Shown: positions 1 through 8,140, counted from the first letter of the stretch. The stretch is DNA of 36,823 bases from Ligilactobacillus aviarius subsp. aviarius DSM 20655 (GCF_001436315.1 NZ_AYZA01000001.1:1-36823); one strand, 5' to 3'. Program-made: numbers and translations. The notes: generated by a model from the letters alone, not told the origin.

Positions 1-60
1 ATGAATTGCCCTGCACATTTGTGTGTCGAAACATTGTTCAGTTTTCAAAGATCTACTTTT
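1..60 (-). promoter_or_regulatory. rRNA operon leader (5' of an off-window 16S gene)
   Basis: Read on the minus strand this stretch contains CTTTGAAAACTGAACAA, the boxA-like leader/spacer sequence commonly found 5' of rRNA genes in Lactobacillales and Bacillales. It lies downstream of two strong minus-strand promoters, so the 16S gene should begin to the left of position 1. The 16S 5' end itself is not in the window. Confidence 0.75.
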
Positions 61-93
61 TATTTAATTAGCTATCAAACTGACAGCTTTTAT

Positions 94-122
94 ATAATAC
101 CAAATTGAAAACTTGGTGTCAA
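94..122 (-). promoter_or_regulatory. rRNA operon promoter P2
   Basis: On the minus strand there is a perfect -35 TTGACA (117-122), a 17-bp spacer and -10 TATTAT (94-99), giving a start near position 87. It is the promoter closer to the rRNA leader. It is the second of a tandem pair, as is usual for rrn operons in this group. Confidence 0.85.
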
Positions 123-163
123 TCACTTTTTTCAAGTGACTTGCCAAATCAACAACAGTTATT

Positions 164-192
164 ACTATACAGGTATCCCCTTTATCCGTCAA
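164..192 (-). promoter_or_regulatory. rRNA operon promoter P1
   Basis: On the minus strand there is -35 TTGACG (187-192), a 17-bp spacer and -10 TATAGT (164-169), about 70 bp upstream of P2. An A/T-rich tract lies just upstream (193-240), as expected for an UP element. The divergent gtrA-like gene starts at 275. Confidence 0.85.
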
Positions 193-274
193 GATTTTTT
201 TAAACAAAATTGACTCTTTTTTTTAAGTTTTTTATACTTATTTGATGTATTCCAAATTAAAAGAGGATCAGCAA

Positions 275-724
275 ATGAAATCAGAAGAAAAAAATACCAA
301 AGTTTTTGACAGCACCATCATCAAATTTATTATCGTTGGGGTTGTTAACACTGTTGTTGGTTGGGTCGCAATGTTCTTATCACTGTGGCTTTTAACTAAG
401 ATGGGAGCAAACCATACAATTAGTTATTGGATTCCTTCGGGGGTCAACATTGTCGTTGGAAGTATCGTTAGTTACATTTTGAATAAACACTTTACCTTCC
501 AAAGCAATACAACTGGGAAAGAAGATATTGGTAAGTTTATCATTAATATCTTGGTTTGTTATGTCGTTGCATACGGCATCGCCCAGCCAATTGCAAAATT
601 GATTTTCAAACATGCTGGAGTAATGGTTCTTAAAATTATTTCATTACTCTCAGGTTCAATTTTATTTACAATTATCAATTACTTTGGCCAACGTTTCTGG
701 GTATTTAAGGAAGACGAAAAGTAA
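275..724 (+). CDS. GtrA-like small polytopic membrane protein
   Basis: 149-aa protein with four predicted membrane spans and a charged N-terminal tail (residues 1-12). The spacing of helices, NxxxG/S and N-F/Y-x-x-x-R-x-W-V-F near the C terminus (INYFGQRFWVFK) match the GtrA/DPMS transmembrane family. These proteins work with glycosyltransferases to move lipid-linked sugars across the membrane for cell-envelope glycosylation. The start at 275 is chosen because AGAGG sits 8 nt upstream; in-frame TTG/ATG codons at 242 and 245 have no ribosome binding site. No glycosyltransferase partner is adjacent, so its substrate is unknown. It stands alone, divergent from the rRNA promoters, and ends at a hairpin terminator. 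Confidence 0.85.
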   Translation: MKSEEKNTKVFDSTIIKFIIVGVVNTVVGWVAMFLSLWLLTKMGANHTISYWIPSGVNIVVGSIVSYILNKHFTFQSNTTGKEDIGKFIINILVCYVVAYGIAQPIAKLIFKHAGVMVLKIISLLSGSILFTIINYFGQRFWVFKEDEK

Positions 725-736
725 TTTAAGTCCAAA

Positions 737-776
737 TAAAATGGAGTCGAATCACTTTGATCCGGCTCCATTTTTT
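737..776. terminator. Rho-independent terminator between convergent genes
   Basis: ATGGAGTCG and CCGGCTCCAT pair across a 12-nt loop, followed by seven T on the plus strand. The hairpin closes the GtrA-like gene. The minus strand has a weaker T tract (TTTTATTT), so it may also serve the convergent hydrolase gene whose stop codon is at 776-778. Confidence 0.8.
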
Positions 777-1363
777 TATTTGATAATCGTCAGCAGTGCA
801 TGTTGAAGCGCCGCAAATTTGGCCTGAACGACTGTTAACCATTGACAATGGATCATCTGGCCTAGTGTTCCAAGCCATAAAAGACGAAACTCAATCAAAA
901 GTAAACACAAAGTGAATCCTAAAACGAGGTGTTCACCAATTCCTCCCGTTGTGTAGTAAATCAACTTTGGTCGTTTCCGTTTCTTTTTGTATGGCCATAA
1001 CCAATGAATTCCTTCCTTCGAGAAAGAATCTTCAATTAAATGCATTAAGTACCCTATCAGCAACCAAAAAGTCACATTTTGACCCGACGCTGATAAATAG
1101 TGAAATTGAATAACGGTTCCTAACACAAAGACAATTACTGCTCCTAAGAGTGAATGGGTCCCGCCACGATGACCAAGTGTCTTATTGGTAATTCCACTGG
1201 CAATTTTATTCCTTTTTCCCAAAAATGAACTTGGATGATCAATGTCTGGAAGGAGACTTCCAATTCCAAGGGCACACCCATTTAGGAAGCTTACTTCACC
1301 TGAAGCCGCCATCAACGGGAGACCAACCGCTAATGTTAGCGTAACGTGTGTACGATATTTCAT
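776..1363 (-). CDS. Membrane-bound metal-dependent hydrolase, YdjM/DUF457 type
   Basis: 195-aa integral membrane protein. The N-terminal region carries MKYRTHVTLT, then LLPDIDHPSS and LGHRGGTHS, with a second His in LIGYLMHLIEDSF. The order D-x-D-H, HRGxTHS, HLxxD is the signature of the YdjM/LexA-regulated inner-membrane hydrolase family (DUF457), whose members resemble phospholipase C-type metal sites; the true substrate is not known. A basic stretch (KKKRKRPK) follows, then two more helices. The start has GAGGAAGAG 3-4 nt upstream. It begins 15 bp after sbcC and is probably cotranscribed with sbcDC. In E. coli ydjM is SOS-inducible, so pairing with a DNA-repair operon is suggestive, but no LexA box was identified here. 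Confidence 0.85.
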   Translation of the reverse strand: MKYRTHVTLTLAVGLPLMAASGEVSFLNGCALGIGSLLPDIDHPSSFLGKRNKIASGITNKTLGHRGGTHSLLGAVIVFVLGTVIQFHYLSASGQNVTFWLLIGYLMHLIEDSFSKEGIHWLWPYKKKRKRPKLIYYTTGGIGEHLVLGFTLCLLLIEFRLLWLGTLGQMIHCQWLTVVQAKFAALQHALLTIIK

Positions 1364-1378
1364 TTCTCTTCCTCAAAA

Positions 1379-4300
1379 TTATCCTTCATGCCGATATTTC
1401 AAATGACTTTGACCCTCATGCGCAATCACGTTGATCTGATCTGGAATTTGAGCATGGAGTTCCCTTACATGGCTGATAATTCCGATCATTCGATTCTTGC
1501 CTTCTAACGTTCGCAAAGTCTCCATTGCAGTTGCAAGGGCATCCTCATCAAGGGAACCGAAGCCTTCATCAATAAATAACGTATCGATTTCAGTTCCGCC
1601 GTTTTGCCGTTGAATTACCTCACCTAACGCCAACGCTAGGGCTAAAGCGGCAATAAAGCTTTCGCCACCCGACAATGTGTGCACACTCCGAGTCTGACCG
1701 GCTTCGTCATCATAGACATCGATTCCCAATCCGGTTTGCCGGGCAGTATTGCGTTCCGCATTTTGTTGCAAGACAAATGAATACCGGCCATCGGTGATTT
1801 TTTCCAAAATTTGGGTTGCAACCTCAAGAACCTCTTTAAAGTACTCGCGCAAAACAAAACGCTCAAGTCCAAGCTTATTTTCGCTTGTTCCTCCGCTTAC
1901 GATCTGTGAAAGTTCCGCAACCTCATCAAGATGCTGTTGTTGCTTTTGATAAGCATCCCACATTTTTGATGCTTGGTGCTTGATTTGCTTCAATGATTGC
2001 AACTGGGCATTTTGTTCACCCCATTTAATCTGCATTCCGCGCAATTTATTTTCCAGATCATCAACCTGGATTTGAAGTTGATCAATCTTTGGCAACTCTT
2101 GTTTTCCGATCACTTCATTGAGTTTTGCCAACTGATCAGCATTTGACCGCACTTTTTGCCGGTATTCATCCACTTCCGTCCGTAGCGGCGGTAACCGGTG
2201 TAAAGTGCTGATCAAATTCCGAAGTTGGGGTTCCGTTTCATTTTGTTTTTGTAATTCGGCTTCCAAATCATGTTCAGTTTGATTCAATTCATGGCTCAAT
2301 TCGTGCAACCGTTCAATCAGTTGTTTACTTTGAGTCTGAAATACAATGTGCTGTTCTTTAACTTGTTGCATCTCGTTTGCGTTTGCCGTTTGAGCAGTCG
2401 TAAATTTTTCAATTTGAGTTTGCCACTGCTTCAATTGGTTTTCTAATTCAGCCTTTGTCTTAAATTCAGCAGGAAGTAATTTCTGTTGGGTCTTAACTTG
2501 AGCATCCAGTTCTGCCGCTTTGCGTTCAGCTGTTACTTTTAGCTGTTGCATTTTATCAAATTGATTTTGCAACTCCGTTTGTTGCTGTGAAAGGGCCGTA
2601 CTTTGGGCCGTTAACTGGCTTTGGCGCGTCTTGGTTTCATCATATCCCTGTTTTCGGGTTTGAAAATCGCGTTCCCGTTTTTGACGCCAATCACTAATTT
2701 CACCAAATGATAAGTCCGTTTGATTTTCCTGATTCAGCTTTTGCAGTTCGTCATTCAAAGCCTGTTGGGCAGCTTGTACCTGCTGCTGGAATTCGCTTTG
2801 TTGCTCCTCCAGTTGAGATAATTTTTGTGCAGCTTGGGTATATTTAGCTTGTGCTTGCCGAACATCTGCTTCTTTAATCGCCTGCATTTCAACCGGAACT
2901 TCAATTTCAGCCGGGTGCGGGTGCTCCGTTGAACCGCAAATTGGGCAAGCCTTTCCCGGCGTTAGCTGCTTGACATAGAAATTGATCTGGTTTTGAGCAA
3001 AGTAATTTTGCAGTTCATTTGCCCGATCAGAAAGAACTGCAACTGCCTTTCGTTGACTAGCAACGGCTTGATCCATCGCCGCCAACTTTTGCGCACTCGT
3101 CGTTTTATCGCGGTTAAGCTGTTCAAGCCGTTCAAGGTGGTGATCAAGCTGATTAAGCTGTAACTTTCGCTGATTCAAATCATCGTTTAAATTCGTTAAA
3201 TCACCAATTTGTTGTAACTGGGCTTGGTTAGCTTTCAATTGCCGCTCTTTTTCAGCCAGATTTTCTTTAAGTGAAGCTGTTTTTTGCGTTACCTGTTCTA
3301 ACTGATGCTGAGCATCCTGCAAACTTTGCTGGGCCGCCTGGACTTCGGTGTACAAATCCAATTTAGGTTTCAGTCGTTGCATGTTCGTCGTTAGTTTCGC
3401 AATTTCAGGAGCTTGTTTTTCAAGTTCATCATAAACCTTTTGCTGCTGATGTTGTTCTTCCTTTAAGCGGTCCAAGTCCTTTTCAGCATCTTTAATTCGC
3501 TGATCAACATCTGTGACTGCTGTTCGTTGCTGACTAACTTTCATTATTAAAGCTCGCTGTGATTGGGCCCATTCAAGCAGGGTAATTTCTTGTCCCTTTT
3601 GCTTAATTTCTTCATTCTGCTGTTCAAGCATCATTCGTTCTTGTTCCAGCTGGTGACGCTCATCAAACGCTTTTTTCAACTGCTTAGCATTATCAAGCTG
3701 CTTCCGTGATTGTTGCAGTTTTTCATTATCGTGATCTAAAATTTTCCTTTGATCCGTTACAAATTGCTGATTACGGGCGATTTTTTCATCAACAACCGCA
3801 AACCAGTCCTGATTCGTGCGCACTGCTTTTCGCTCATCATCCGTTAAAATTACGTTTTGCTTTAAAACTTCCAGATTTGCTCGTTGCTGCTCTGCTTGTT
3901 TGCTTAGTTCGCGAACTTCAGTTTTAATTTGTTCCGTCCATTTTTCAAAAATTTCAGTCCCAAAAACTTGTCGTAAAACATTTTCCTTATCCGCACTATC
4001 AGCAGCCAGAAACTTTCGAAACTGTTGCTGCGGTAACAAGACGATTTGGGTAAACTGTTTTGCGTTCAAATGAAGTAAGTCTTCAATGAAACTTTTAATA
4101 TCCGATGTCTTTGTCAGTGTCTCCTCTTCGCCATTGACACCATCGTACTTCAATGATTGCTTGGCCTGGTGACTCGACGTTCCGCCCTTCGCATTTACAT
4201 AATCATACTTGGGCTCGCGGGTAACTGTATATTCTTTTCCTTGGTGTTCGAATTTTAATTGAACAACCGTTTTTTCACGCACTTGCGCAAAGGATGAACG

Positions 4301-4495
4301 CATCTGCTGCGGCGTCCGCTCGTTACCTGAAGTTTCGCCGAAAAGCGCATAGCAAATTCCATCAAAAATCGTTGTTTTTCCGCTCCCGGTTTTCCCGCTG
4401 ATCAGAAATAACGGTACGTTTTCAAACTGGGTAAAATCAACCGTTTCATTCCGGTAAGGCCCAAAATTCTGCATTGTTAACTTTAATGGTCGCAC
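1379..4495 (-). CDS. sbcC: Exonuclease subunit SbcC
   Basis: 1038-aa SMC-like ATPase, the partner of SbcD (Rad50-like) in the complex that opens hairpins and processes double-strand ends. Walker A GKTGSGKT is at residues 34-41. Long Gln/Lys/Glu-rich coiled coils run from about 180 to 500 and 560 to 850. The zinc-hook motif CPIC lies between them (about residue 520). The C-terminal ABC signature TLSGGESF and Walker B TLFIDEGFGSLD are intact. The start is a GTG that overlaps the last base of the sbcD stop codon (TAGTG), indicating translational coupling. The length is normal for the family. Confidence 0.96.
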   Translation of the reverse strand: MRPLKLTMQNFGPYRNETVDFTQFENVPLFLISGKTGSGKTTIFDGICYALFGETSGNERTPQQMRSSFAQVREKTVVQLKFEHQGKEYTVTREPKYDYVNAKGGTSSHQAKQSLKYDGVNGEEETLTKTSDIKSFIEDLLHLNAKQFTQIVLLPQQQFRKFLAADSADKENVLRQVFGTEIFEKWTEQIKTEVRELSKQAEQQRANLEVLKQNVILTDDERKAVRTNQDWFAVVDEKIARNQQFVTDQRKILDHDNEKLQQSRKQLDNAKQLKKAFDERHQLEQERMMLEQQNEEIKQKGQEITLLEWAQSQRALIMKVSQQRTAVTDVDQRIKDAEKDLDRLKEEQHQQQKVYDELEKQAPEIAKLTTNMQRLKPKLDLYTEVQAAQQSLQDAQHQLEQVTQKTASLKENLAEKERQLKANQAQLQQIGDLTNLNDDLNQRKLQLNQLDHHLERLEQLNRDKTTSAQKLAAMDQAVASQRKAVAVLSDRANELQNYFAQNQINFYVKQLTPGKACPICGSTEHPHPAEIEVPVEMQAIKEADVRQAQAKYTQAAQKLSQLEEQQSEFQQQVQAAQQALNDELQKLNQENQTDLSFGEISDWRQKRERDFQTRKQGYDETKTRQSQLTAQSTALSQQQTELQNQFDKMQQLKVTAERKAAELDAQVKTQQKLLPAEFKTKAELENQLKQWQTQIEKFTTAQTANANEMQQVKEQHIVFQTQSKQLIERLHELSHELNQTEHDLEAELQKQNETEPQLRNLISTLHRLPPLRTEVDEYRQKVRSNADQLAKLNEVIGKQELPKIDQLQIQVDDLENKLRGMQIKWGEQNAQLQSLKQIKHQASKMWDAYQKQQQHLDEVAELSQIVSGGTSENKLGLERFVLREYFKEVLEVATQILEKITDGRYSFVLQQNAERNTARQTGLGIDVYDDEAGQTRSVHTLSGGESFIAALALALALGEVIQRQNGGTEIDTLFIDEGFGSLDEDALATAMETLRTLEGKNRMIGIISHVRELHAQIPDQINVIAHEGQSHLKYRHEG

Positions 4496-5622
4496 TAATT
4501 AACGCTCCTTTCGGCTTTAGCTAATTCTTCCTTCGCAAATTTTTGCTGAACTGATGAAAGTTTATCTCCGGTCGCCTCATGATAAAAGGTCTCTAACATT
4601 TCGAGCGGGCTCAGTTTTTTTATCTTCCGGCCGCTTTCTTGCGTGATTGCATTCCGGCCATTTTGCCTTTGAAAACTAATGATCCGCGGATAAAACTCAC
4701 GCAACCGGTTCATTACATTCGGAATAATTTCCTTATCTGTCAACCGAATTGCCACAAACTGATCATCGTCAACTTGACGGTAAAATTCAGGACTCGTCAA
4801 CGTCTTGAAGCTCTCCTGCAAAACCACAATATCATTTTTAGGCGTTAACGGGACCCAATTAGCCATTTCATCCTTTTGGTCCGTATCAACGATCCAAACA
4901 CCTTTTTCATCCTGCGCTTCGCTTACCGAAAACTTGACCGGTGAACCGCTATATTTCATTCGCGGATGGTGCAACGCATTTTTACTATGTAAATGTCCCA
5001 GCGCAACATAATCAAAATCTTCCATTAAATCAGGGGCAACGGCATCGAGCCCACCAACTTCGACTTGGGTTTCTGAATCACAATGACTGCTTCCAGCGGC
5101 AAAAAAATGGGCCACTAAAACATGCTTCTTATCACTTTCAAACCGTTCTTTCATTTGGTTGAAAATCAACTTCATCGCATCGTTCAAGTTATAGATCTCG
5201 ACGTCTTTAAAATAGTTGCGCGCAGCCGGGAGTTCAAAATACGGTAACAAGAAAAACTGCGTATCGCCAATAACTACCGGAGTAAAAGCGTCCTTTAATT
5301 TTGTATTCATATAAAAATCGGTTGCCTTGAACCAGTCGCTCCCTGTATTAAGCCGAACGGCAGAATCATGGTTTCCATTAATTGCTAACACTGGCAAATG
5401 ATCCTTCAAATTTAATTGAATCAACATTTGATCCAACAGGCGGACCGCGTCTTCACTCGGAACTGACCGATCATATAAATCACCTGCAATTACAACGGCA
5501 TCAACCTTTTCCCGCAGTGCGATCTGTTCGATTTGTTCAAACGCATCCCGCTGATTATCAAAAAGCGAAAAATCATGTAGCTTCTTTCCAATATGCCAAT
5601 CTGCTGTATGTAAAAATTTCAT
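4495..5622 (-). CDS. sbcD: Exonuclease subunit SbcD
   Basis: 375-aa Mre11-type metallophosphoesterase, the nuclease half of SbcCD. Metal-binding motifs in order are D8-x-H10, GDLYD (47-51), NGNHD (82-86), an isolated His in LVAHFF and GHLH. The C-terminal third is the capping domain. Two adjacent ATG codons follow the GAGGTG box; the second (5622) is preferred because it gives 5-nt spacing and starts exactly at the family's MKFLHTADWH. A further upstream GTG (5640) overlaps the ribosome binding site. First gene of the sbcD-sbcC-ydjM-like operon. Confidence 0.95.
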   Translation of the reverse strand: MKFLHTADWHIGKKLHDFSLFDNQRDAFEQIEQIALREKVDAVVIAGDLYDRSVPSEDAVRLLDQMLIQLNLKDHLPVLAINGNHDSAVRLNTGSDWFKATDFYMNTKLKDAFTPVVIGDTQFFLLPYFELPAARNYFKDVEIYNLNDAMKLIFNQMKERFESDKKHVLVAHFFAAGSSHCDSETQVEVGGLDAVAPDLMEDFDYVALGHLHSKNALHHPRMKYSGSPVKFSVSEAQDEKGVWIVDTDQKDEMANWVPLTPKNDIVVLQESFKTLTSPEFYRQVDDDQFVAIRLTDKEIIPNVMNRLREFYPRIISFQRQNGRNAITQESGRKIKKLSPLEMLETFYHEATGDKLSSVQQKFAKEELAKAERSVN

Positions 5623-5697
5623 CATTCCACCTCTATTCACGTTTCACTCAATCAAACATTTGTTCTCATTTTATCATATTGGACAAGTTGAAAGAAA

Positions 5698-5735
5698 GAA
5701 GGTGCGATGAAGTTCTTTAACTCCATCACACCTTC
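5698..5735 (-). terminator. Terminator of ackA
   Basis: A 15-bp stem (5698-5712 with 5721-5735), loop of 8 nt. On the minus strand the two imperfect positions become G-U pairs, so it folds fully only in that direction and is followed by TTTCTTTC. The arm GAAGGTGTGA resembles the start of the repeated element found elsewhere in the window. Confidence 0.8.
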
Positions 5736-5742
5736 TTCTGAA

Positions 5743-6921
5743 TTAAATTTCTTTTTTAATTTGACGAACCATTTGTAATTCTTCGTTCGTTGGAATCAAC
5801 ATTGTTTTGATTTGCGCGTCTTTTGGCGAAATTATTCCTTCCTGATTTGCCTGATTTAATTTTTCATCGACTTCGATGCCAAGAACTCGTAGTTGTTTTA
5901 ACAATGCCAACCGCAAATCAACTTGGTGTTCACCGATCCCGCCAGCGAGCACTAACGCGTCAATGCCGCCAAGTTCAGCAAAATATGCGCCCACATACTT
6001 TACAACCCGGTTAATAAAAATTTCACGGGCAAGGCTGGCTTGGTGGTCGCCCTTTTTCCAGGCAGCTTCAATGTCCCGCATATCAGAACTTGATTCTGAA
6101 ATTCCTAATAACCCAGATTGATCATTCAGCAACGTCATTACTTCTTCAGCTGTCATGTCTTCTTTTTCCATTAAAAATGGGACGATTGCTGGATCTACAT
6201 CACCAGCCCGGGTTCCCATCGTTAAGCCCGTCAACGGGGTAAAGCCCATCGAACTGTCAAATGCTTTGCCATCTTTAATTGCGGCTACCGATGCGCCGCT
6301 TCCTAAATGTAATGTAATAATCTTCAATTCATTCAATGGGCGGTTAAGCAACTCAGCTGTCCGTTCTGCCAAGTAACTGTGACTGATTCCGTGTTCGCCG
6401 TACCGTTGGATCTGGTACTTTTGAGTTAACTCATACGGTAAACTGTAAATGGCATTTGATTCCGGCATGTCCGTAAAGAAAATACTGTCAAACACCGCGT
6501 ACTGGTCAACATTTGGCAAAATCTTTTGCATCAATTCAACGTACCGGGCTTCATGCGGATTATGCAATGGCGCAAAGTCTTTTAAATCCTTAATTGCTTG
6601 CAAGACTTCCGGCGTAATCAACGTTGCCTTCTTAAACTTTTGTCCGCCGGCAACGACCCGGTGACCAACAATTTGAATTTCATTTAATGAAGCAATTTTA
6701 AATTCTTCAATTTTATTTAAAATCATCCGAACTGCATCTTCATATTCCAAATTGGGTTCCTGTGATTGCTTTTTCTCACCATTAAACTTGGTCGTAACTA
6801 ATGCTTGCGGTGTATTGATCCGTTCAACTTCACCTTCGCCCGCAACCTTTTCACTTTCAATTTCAAAGACCTTCCATTTAACTGACGAACTGCCAGCATT
6901 TAAAAGTAAAACTTTATCCAT
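5743..6921 (-). CDS. ackA: Acetate kinase
   Basis: 392-aa ASKHA-fold kinase, which interconverts acetyl phosphate + ADP and acetate + ATP in the cytoplasm, the last step of the phosphoketolase/Pta-AckA route in lactobacilli. The N-terminal VLLLNAGSSSVK (N8, phosphate site), GHRVVAGG, VFDSIFFTDMP (catalytic Asp in FDS), LGSGASVAAIKDG and TPLTGLTMGTRAGDVDP motifs are all present, as is the C-terminal FTGGIGEH-like ALVLAGGIGEH. Length is normal. GGAGG lies 8-9 nt before the ATG. Monocistronic, with its own terminator; a cre-like site overlaps the promoter region. Confidence 0.96.
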   Translation of the reverse strand: MDKVLLLNAGSSSVKWKVFEIESEKVAGEGEVERINTPQALVTTKFNGEKKQSQEPNLEYEDAVRMILNKIEEFKIASLNEIQIVGHRVVAGGQKFKKATLITPEVLQAIKDLKDFAPLHNPHEARYVELMQKILPNVDQYAVFDSIFFTDMPESNAIYSLPYELTQKYQIQRYGEHGISHSYLAERTAELLNRPLNELKIITLHLGSGASVAAIKDGKAFDSSMGFTPLTGLTMGTRAGDVDPAIVPFLMEKEDMTAEEVMTLLNDQSGLLGISESSSDMRDIEAAWKKGDHQASLAREIFINRVVKYVGAYFAELGGIDALVLAGGIGEHQVDLRLALLKQLRVLGIEVDEKLNQANQEGIISPKDAQIKTMLIPTNEELQMVRQIKKEI

Positions 6922-6958
6922 TGCTTTTTCCTCCGTAATTCTCTGTTACTTTTTGTAA

Positions 6959-6995
6959 ATTATACCAGGATTTTGTTATATTCGATTCGGTTTCA
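6959..6995 (-). promoter_or_regulatory. ackA promoter with cre-like site
   Basis: On the minus strand TATAAT (6959-6964) is preceded by TGG, an extended -10, while no good -35 is seen. At 6982-6995 the minus strand reads TGAAACCGAATCGA, one base off the CcpA cre consensus TGNAANCGNWNNCA and lying in the -35 region. CcpA activation of ackA through an upstream cre is established in Bacillus; the role here is inferred. Confidence 0.45.
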
Positions 6996-7098
6996 TTGTA
7001 AAATTCATATTAAATTCAGATTTTTTCACAAAAAAACAGTTTAATTTCGATTTTTTATTCAAAACTAGTTTGTTCATTTAACAACGTTTTTCCGACCT

Positions 7099-7128
7099 TT
7101 GTTACAAAATTTCAGTTTTTTGTAACAA
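7099..7128. repeat. Perfect 11-bp inverted repeat upstream of LysM/Apf gene
   Basis: TTGTTACAAAA and TTTTGTAACAA are exact reverse complements separated by 8 bp. There is no T tract, and the site sits about 70 bp before the likely transcription start of the LysM gene, so an operator is more plausible than a terminator. TGTAAC half-sites resemble those of WalR, but the WalR 11-bp direct spacing is not met. Confidence 0.5.
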
Positions 7129-7168
7129 TAAGTAATACTCTTGCTACAACGCTGTGATATTTACCGCT

Positions 7169-7174
7169 TATACT
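7169..7174 (+). promoter_or_regulatory. Possible -10 of the first LysM/Apf gene
   Basis: TATACT about 90 bp before the start codon; the -35 is poor (ACAACG at 17 bp). The paralogous gene has the same TATACT followed by similar sequence (CTAGACACTGTTAA versus CTAAACGGTGTTGTTAA), which supports it. Confidence 0.4.
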
Positions 7175-7261
7175 AGACACTGTTAAATCGTTGTGGAACG
7201 ATTTTGATATGAAAGTTAGTAAGAATATATACAGATAATTTTTATAGGAGTGAATATATTT

Positions 7262-7888
7262 ATGAAGATGAAAAAGGTTTTAGTTTCAGCTGCTGCATTA
7301 ACAGGTACAATTGCTGGTGCTACAGTAGTTGCAAATGCTGACACAGTTACAGTTAAGGCTGGTGACACTGTTTCAGAACTTGCCCAAAAGTACAACACAA
7401 CTGTTAATACAATCCAACAACTTAACAACCTTAGCAATCCGAACTTAATCTTTGTTGGCCAACAATTAAAGGTTAACAACGATAACAACGGCCAAGCTGT
7501 TGCACAACAAAACACAAACAACAACGCACAAACTGCTCAACAACAAGCAACTTCACAAAATACACAGGCTCAAGCTTCAACACAACAAGCTGCTCAACAA
7601 TCAGCTTCACAAAACACACAAGCTCAAGCTTCAAACAACAGCAATTACAACTCAAGCGTTTCAGGTAGCGACGCTGCTGCTAAGGATTGGATCGCACAAC
7701 ACGAATCAAGCAACAACTACAACGCACGGAACGGCCAATACATTGGTAAGTATCAATTAAGTGCTAGCTACTTGAACGGTGACTACTCACCAGCCAACCA
7801 AGAACGCGTTGCTGATCAATACGTTGCTCAACGTTACGGTTCATGGACAAACGCTCAACGCTTCTGGGAAGCAAATGGTTGGTACTAA
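7262..7888 (+). CDS. Secreted LysM protein, aggregation-promoting-factor (Apf)-like
   Basis: 208-aa secreted cell-wall protein. Residues 1-26 form a signal peptide ending VANA-D. A LysM peptidoglycan-binding domain follows (about 28-72; [23 protein letters not shown]). Then comes a long Gln/Asn/Ala/Ser-rich linker (75-135). The C-terminal domain, with [26 protein letters not shown] and the terminal WEANGWY, is typical of Apf-like/lytic-transglycosylase-fold surface proteins of lactobacilli, where E in HESS would be the catalytic acid. AGGAGTG precedes the ATG at 7262; the GTG at 7250 is part of that box. A paralogue lies at 9305-9916. Codon use in the linker (CAA, AAC, GCT) suggests high expression. 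Confidence 0.88.
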   Translation: MKMKKVLVSAAALTGTIAGATVVANADTVTVKAGDTVSELAQKYNTTVNTIQQLNNLSNPNLIFVGQQLKVNNDNNGQAVAQQNTNNNAQTAQQQATSQNTQAQASTQQAAQQSASQNTQAQASNNSNYNSSVSGSDAAAKDWIAQHESSNNYNARNGQYIGKYQLSASYLNGDYSPANQERVADQYVAQRYGSWTNAQRFWEANGWY

Positions 7889-7912
7889 GATTTAGTTCAA
7901 CACGAATTTTAC

Positions 7913-7941
7913 AAAGTCGGCTTTTATAGCCGGCTTTTTTA
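7913..7941 (+). terminator. Terminator of first LysM/Apf gene
   Basis: AAAGTCGGC pairs with GCCGGCTTT over a 6-7 nt loop, followed by TTTTTTATT on the plus strand. Confidence 0.85.
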
Positions 7942-7958
7942 TTAAAAAACATATAGTA

Positions 7959-8140
7959 AAAGAGAAGAGGTTGCAACTTGTGTCACAACCTCTTTGCTAT
8001 ATCCACATAATCGGGTTCCAAAACAAACGAGCTACGACGCGAAGCTAGTGAAGGACATAAACCTCCGAATCTATGCTGCGCGATTCGTTCGTTTCTCTGC
8101 TTCCACCACGCTCGTTTTTTAACGTTTTGTCACACCTTCT
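7959..8140 (-). repeat. Structured intergenic element, copy 1
   Basis: Read on the minus strand it starts AGAAGGTGTGACAAAAC directly after the cytochrome b5-like gene and ends in a hairpin. It is closely similar along its whole length to 26857-27044. Complementary arms are nested: CAAAAC with GTTTTG, then AAACGAGC (8110-8117) with GCTCGTTT (8025-8032), then GCGCAGC with GCTTCGC (one mismatch). The block GGAACCCGATTATG is identical in both copies. No ORF is conserved between them. Function unknown; it could be a small RNA, a structured 3' UTR or a non-coding mobile repeat. Confidence 0.75.
7965..7994 (-). terminator. Hairpin at the distal end of intergenic element 1
   Basis: AAGAGGTTG and CAACCTCTT pair around a 12-nt loop. 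On the minus strand the hairpin is followed by CTCTTTTAC, so it probably ends transcripts coming through the element from the cytochrome b5-like gene. Confidence 0.65.

Larger units (their letters stand above)
6922..7261. other. Divergent control region between ackA and the first LysM/Apf gene
   Basis: 340 bp without a gene. It holds, from left to right, the ackA ribosome binding site, an extended -10 promoter and a cre-like site for ackA (6959-6995), an AT-rich stretch with nothing recognisable (7000-7098), a perfect inverted repeat (7099-7128), and the promoter and ribosome binding site of the LysM gene. Confidence 0.7.

Noticed and set aside
1642-4073. Several 60-85-aa frames overlapping sbcC
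   Set aside because: They are shadows in other frames of a well-supported long gene, without initiation signals or recognisable domains.
7099-7128. Inverted repeat as a terminator for ackA or the LysM gene
   Set aside because: It lies upstream of both divergent genes and has no T tract in either direction.
7500-7640. CRISPR-like or tandem DNA repeat in the LysM linker
   Set aside because: The repeats (such as TCACAAAACACACAAGCTCA-like units) are coding, irregular and in frame; there are no spacers.
7473-7760. Small frames over the LysM/Apf linker, rich in Cys or His
   Set aside because: They arise from the repetitive CAA/AAC/GCT codons of the real gene read in other frames.
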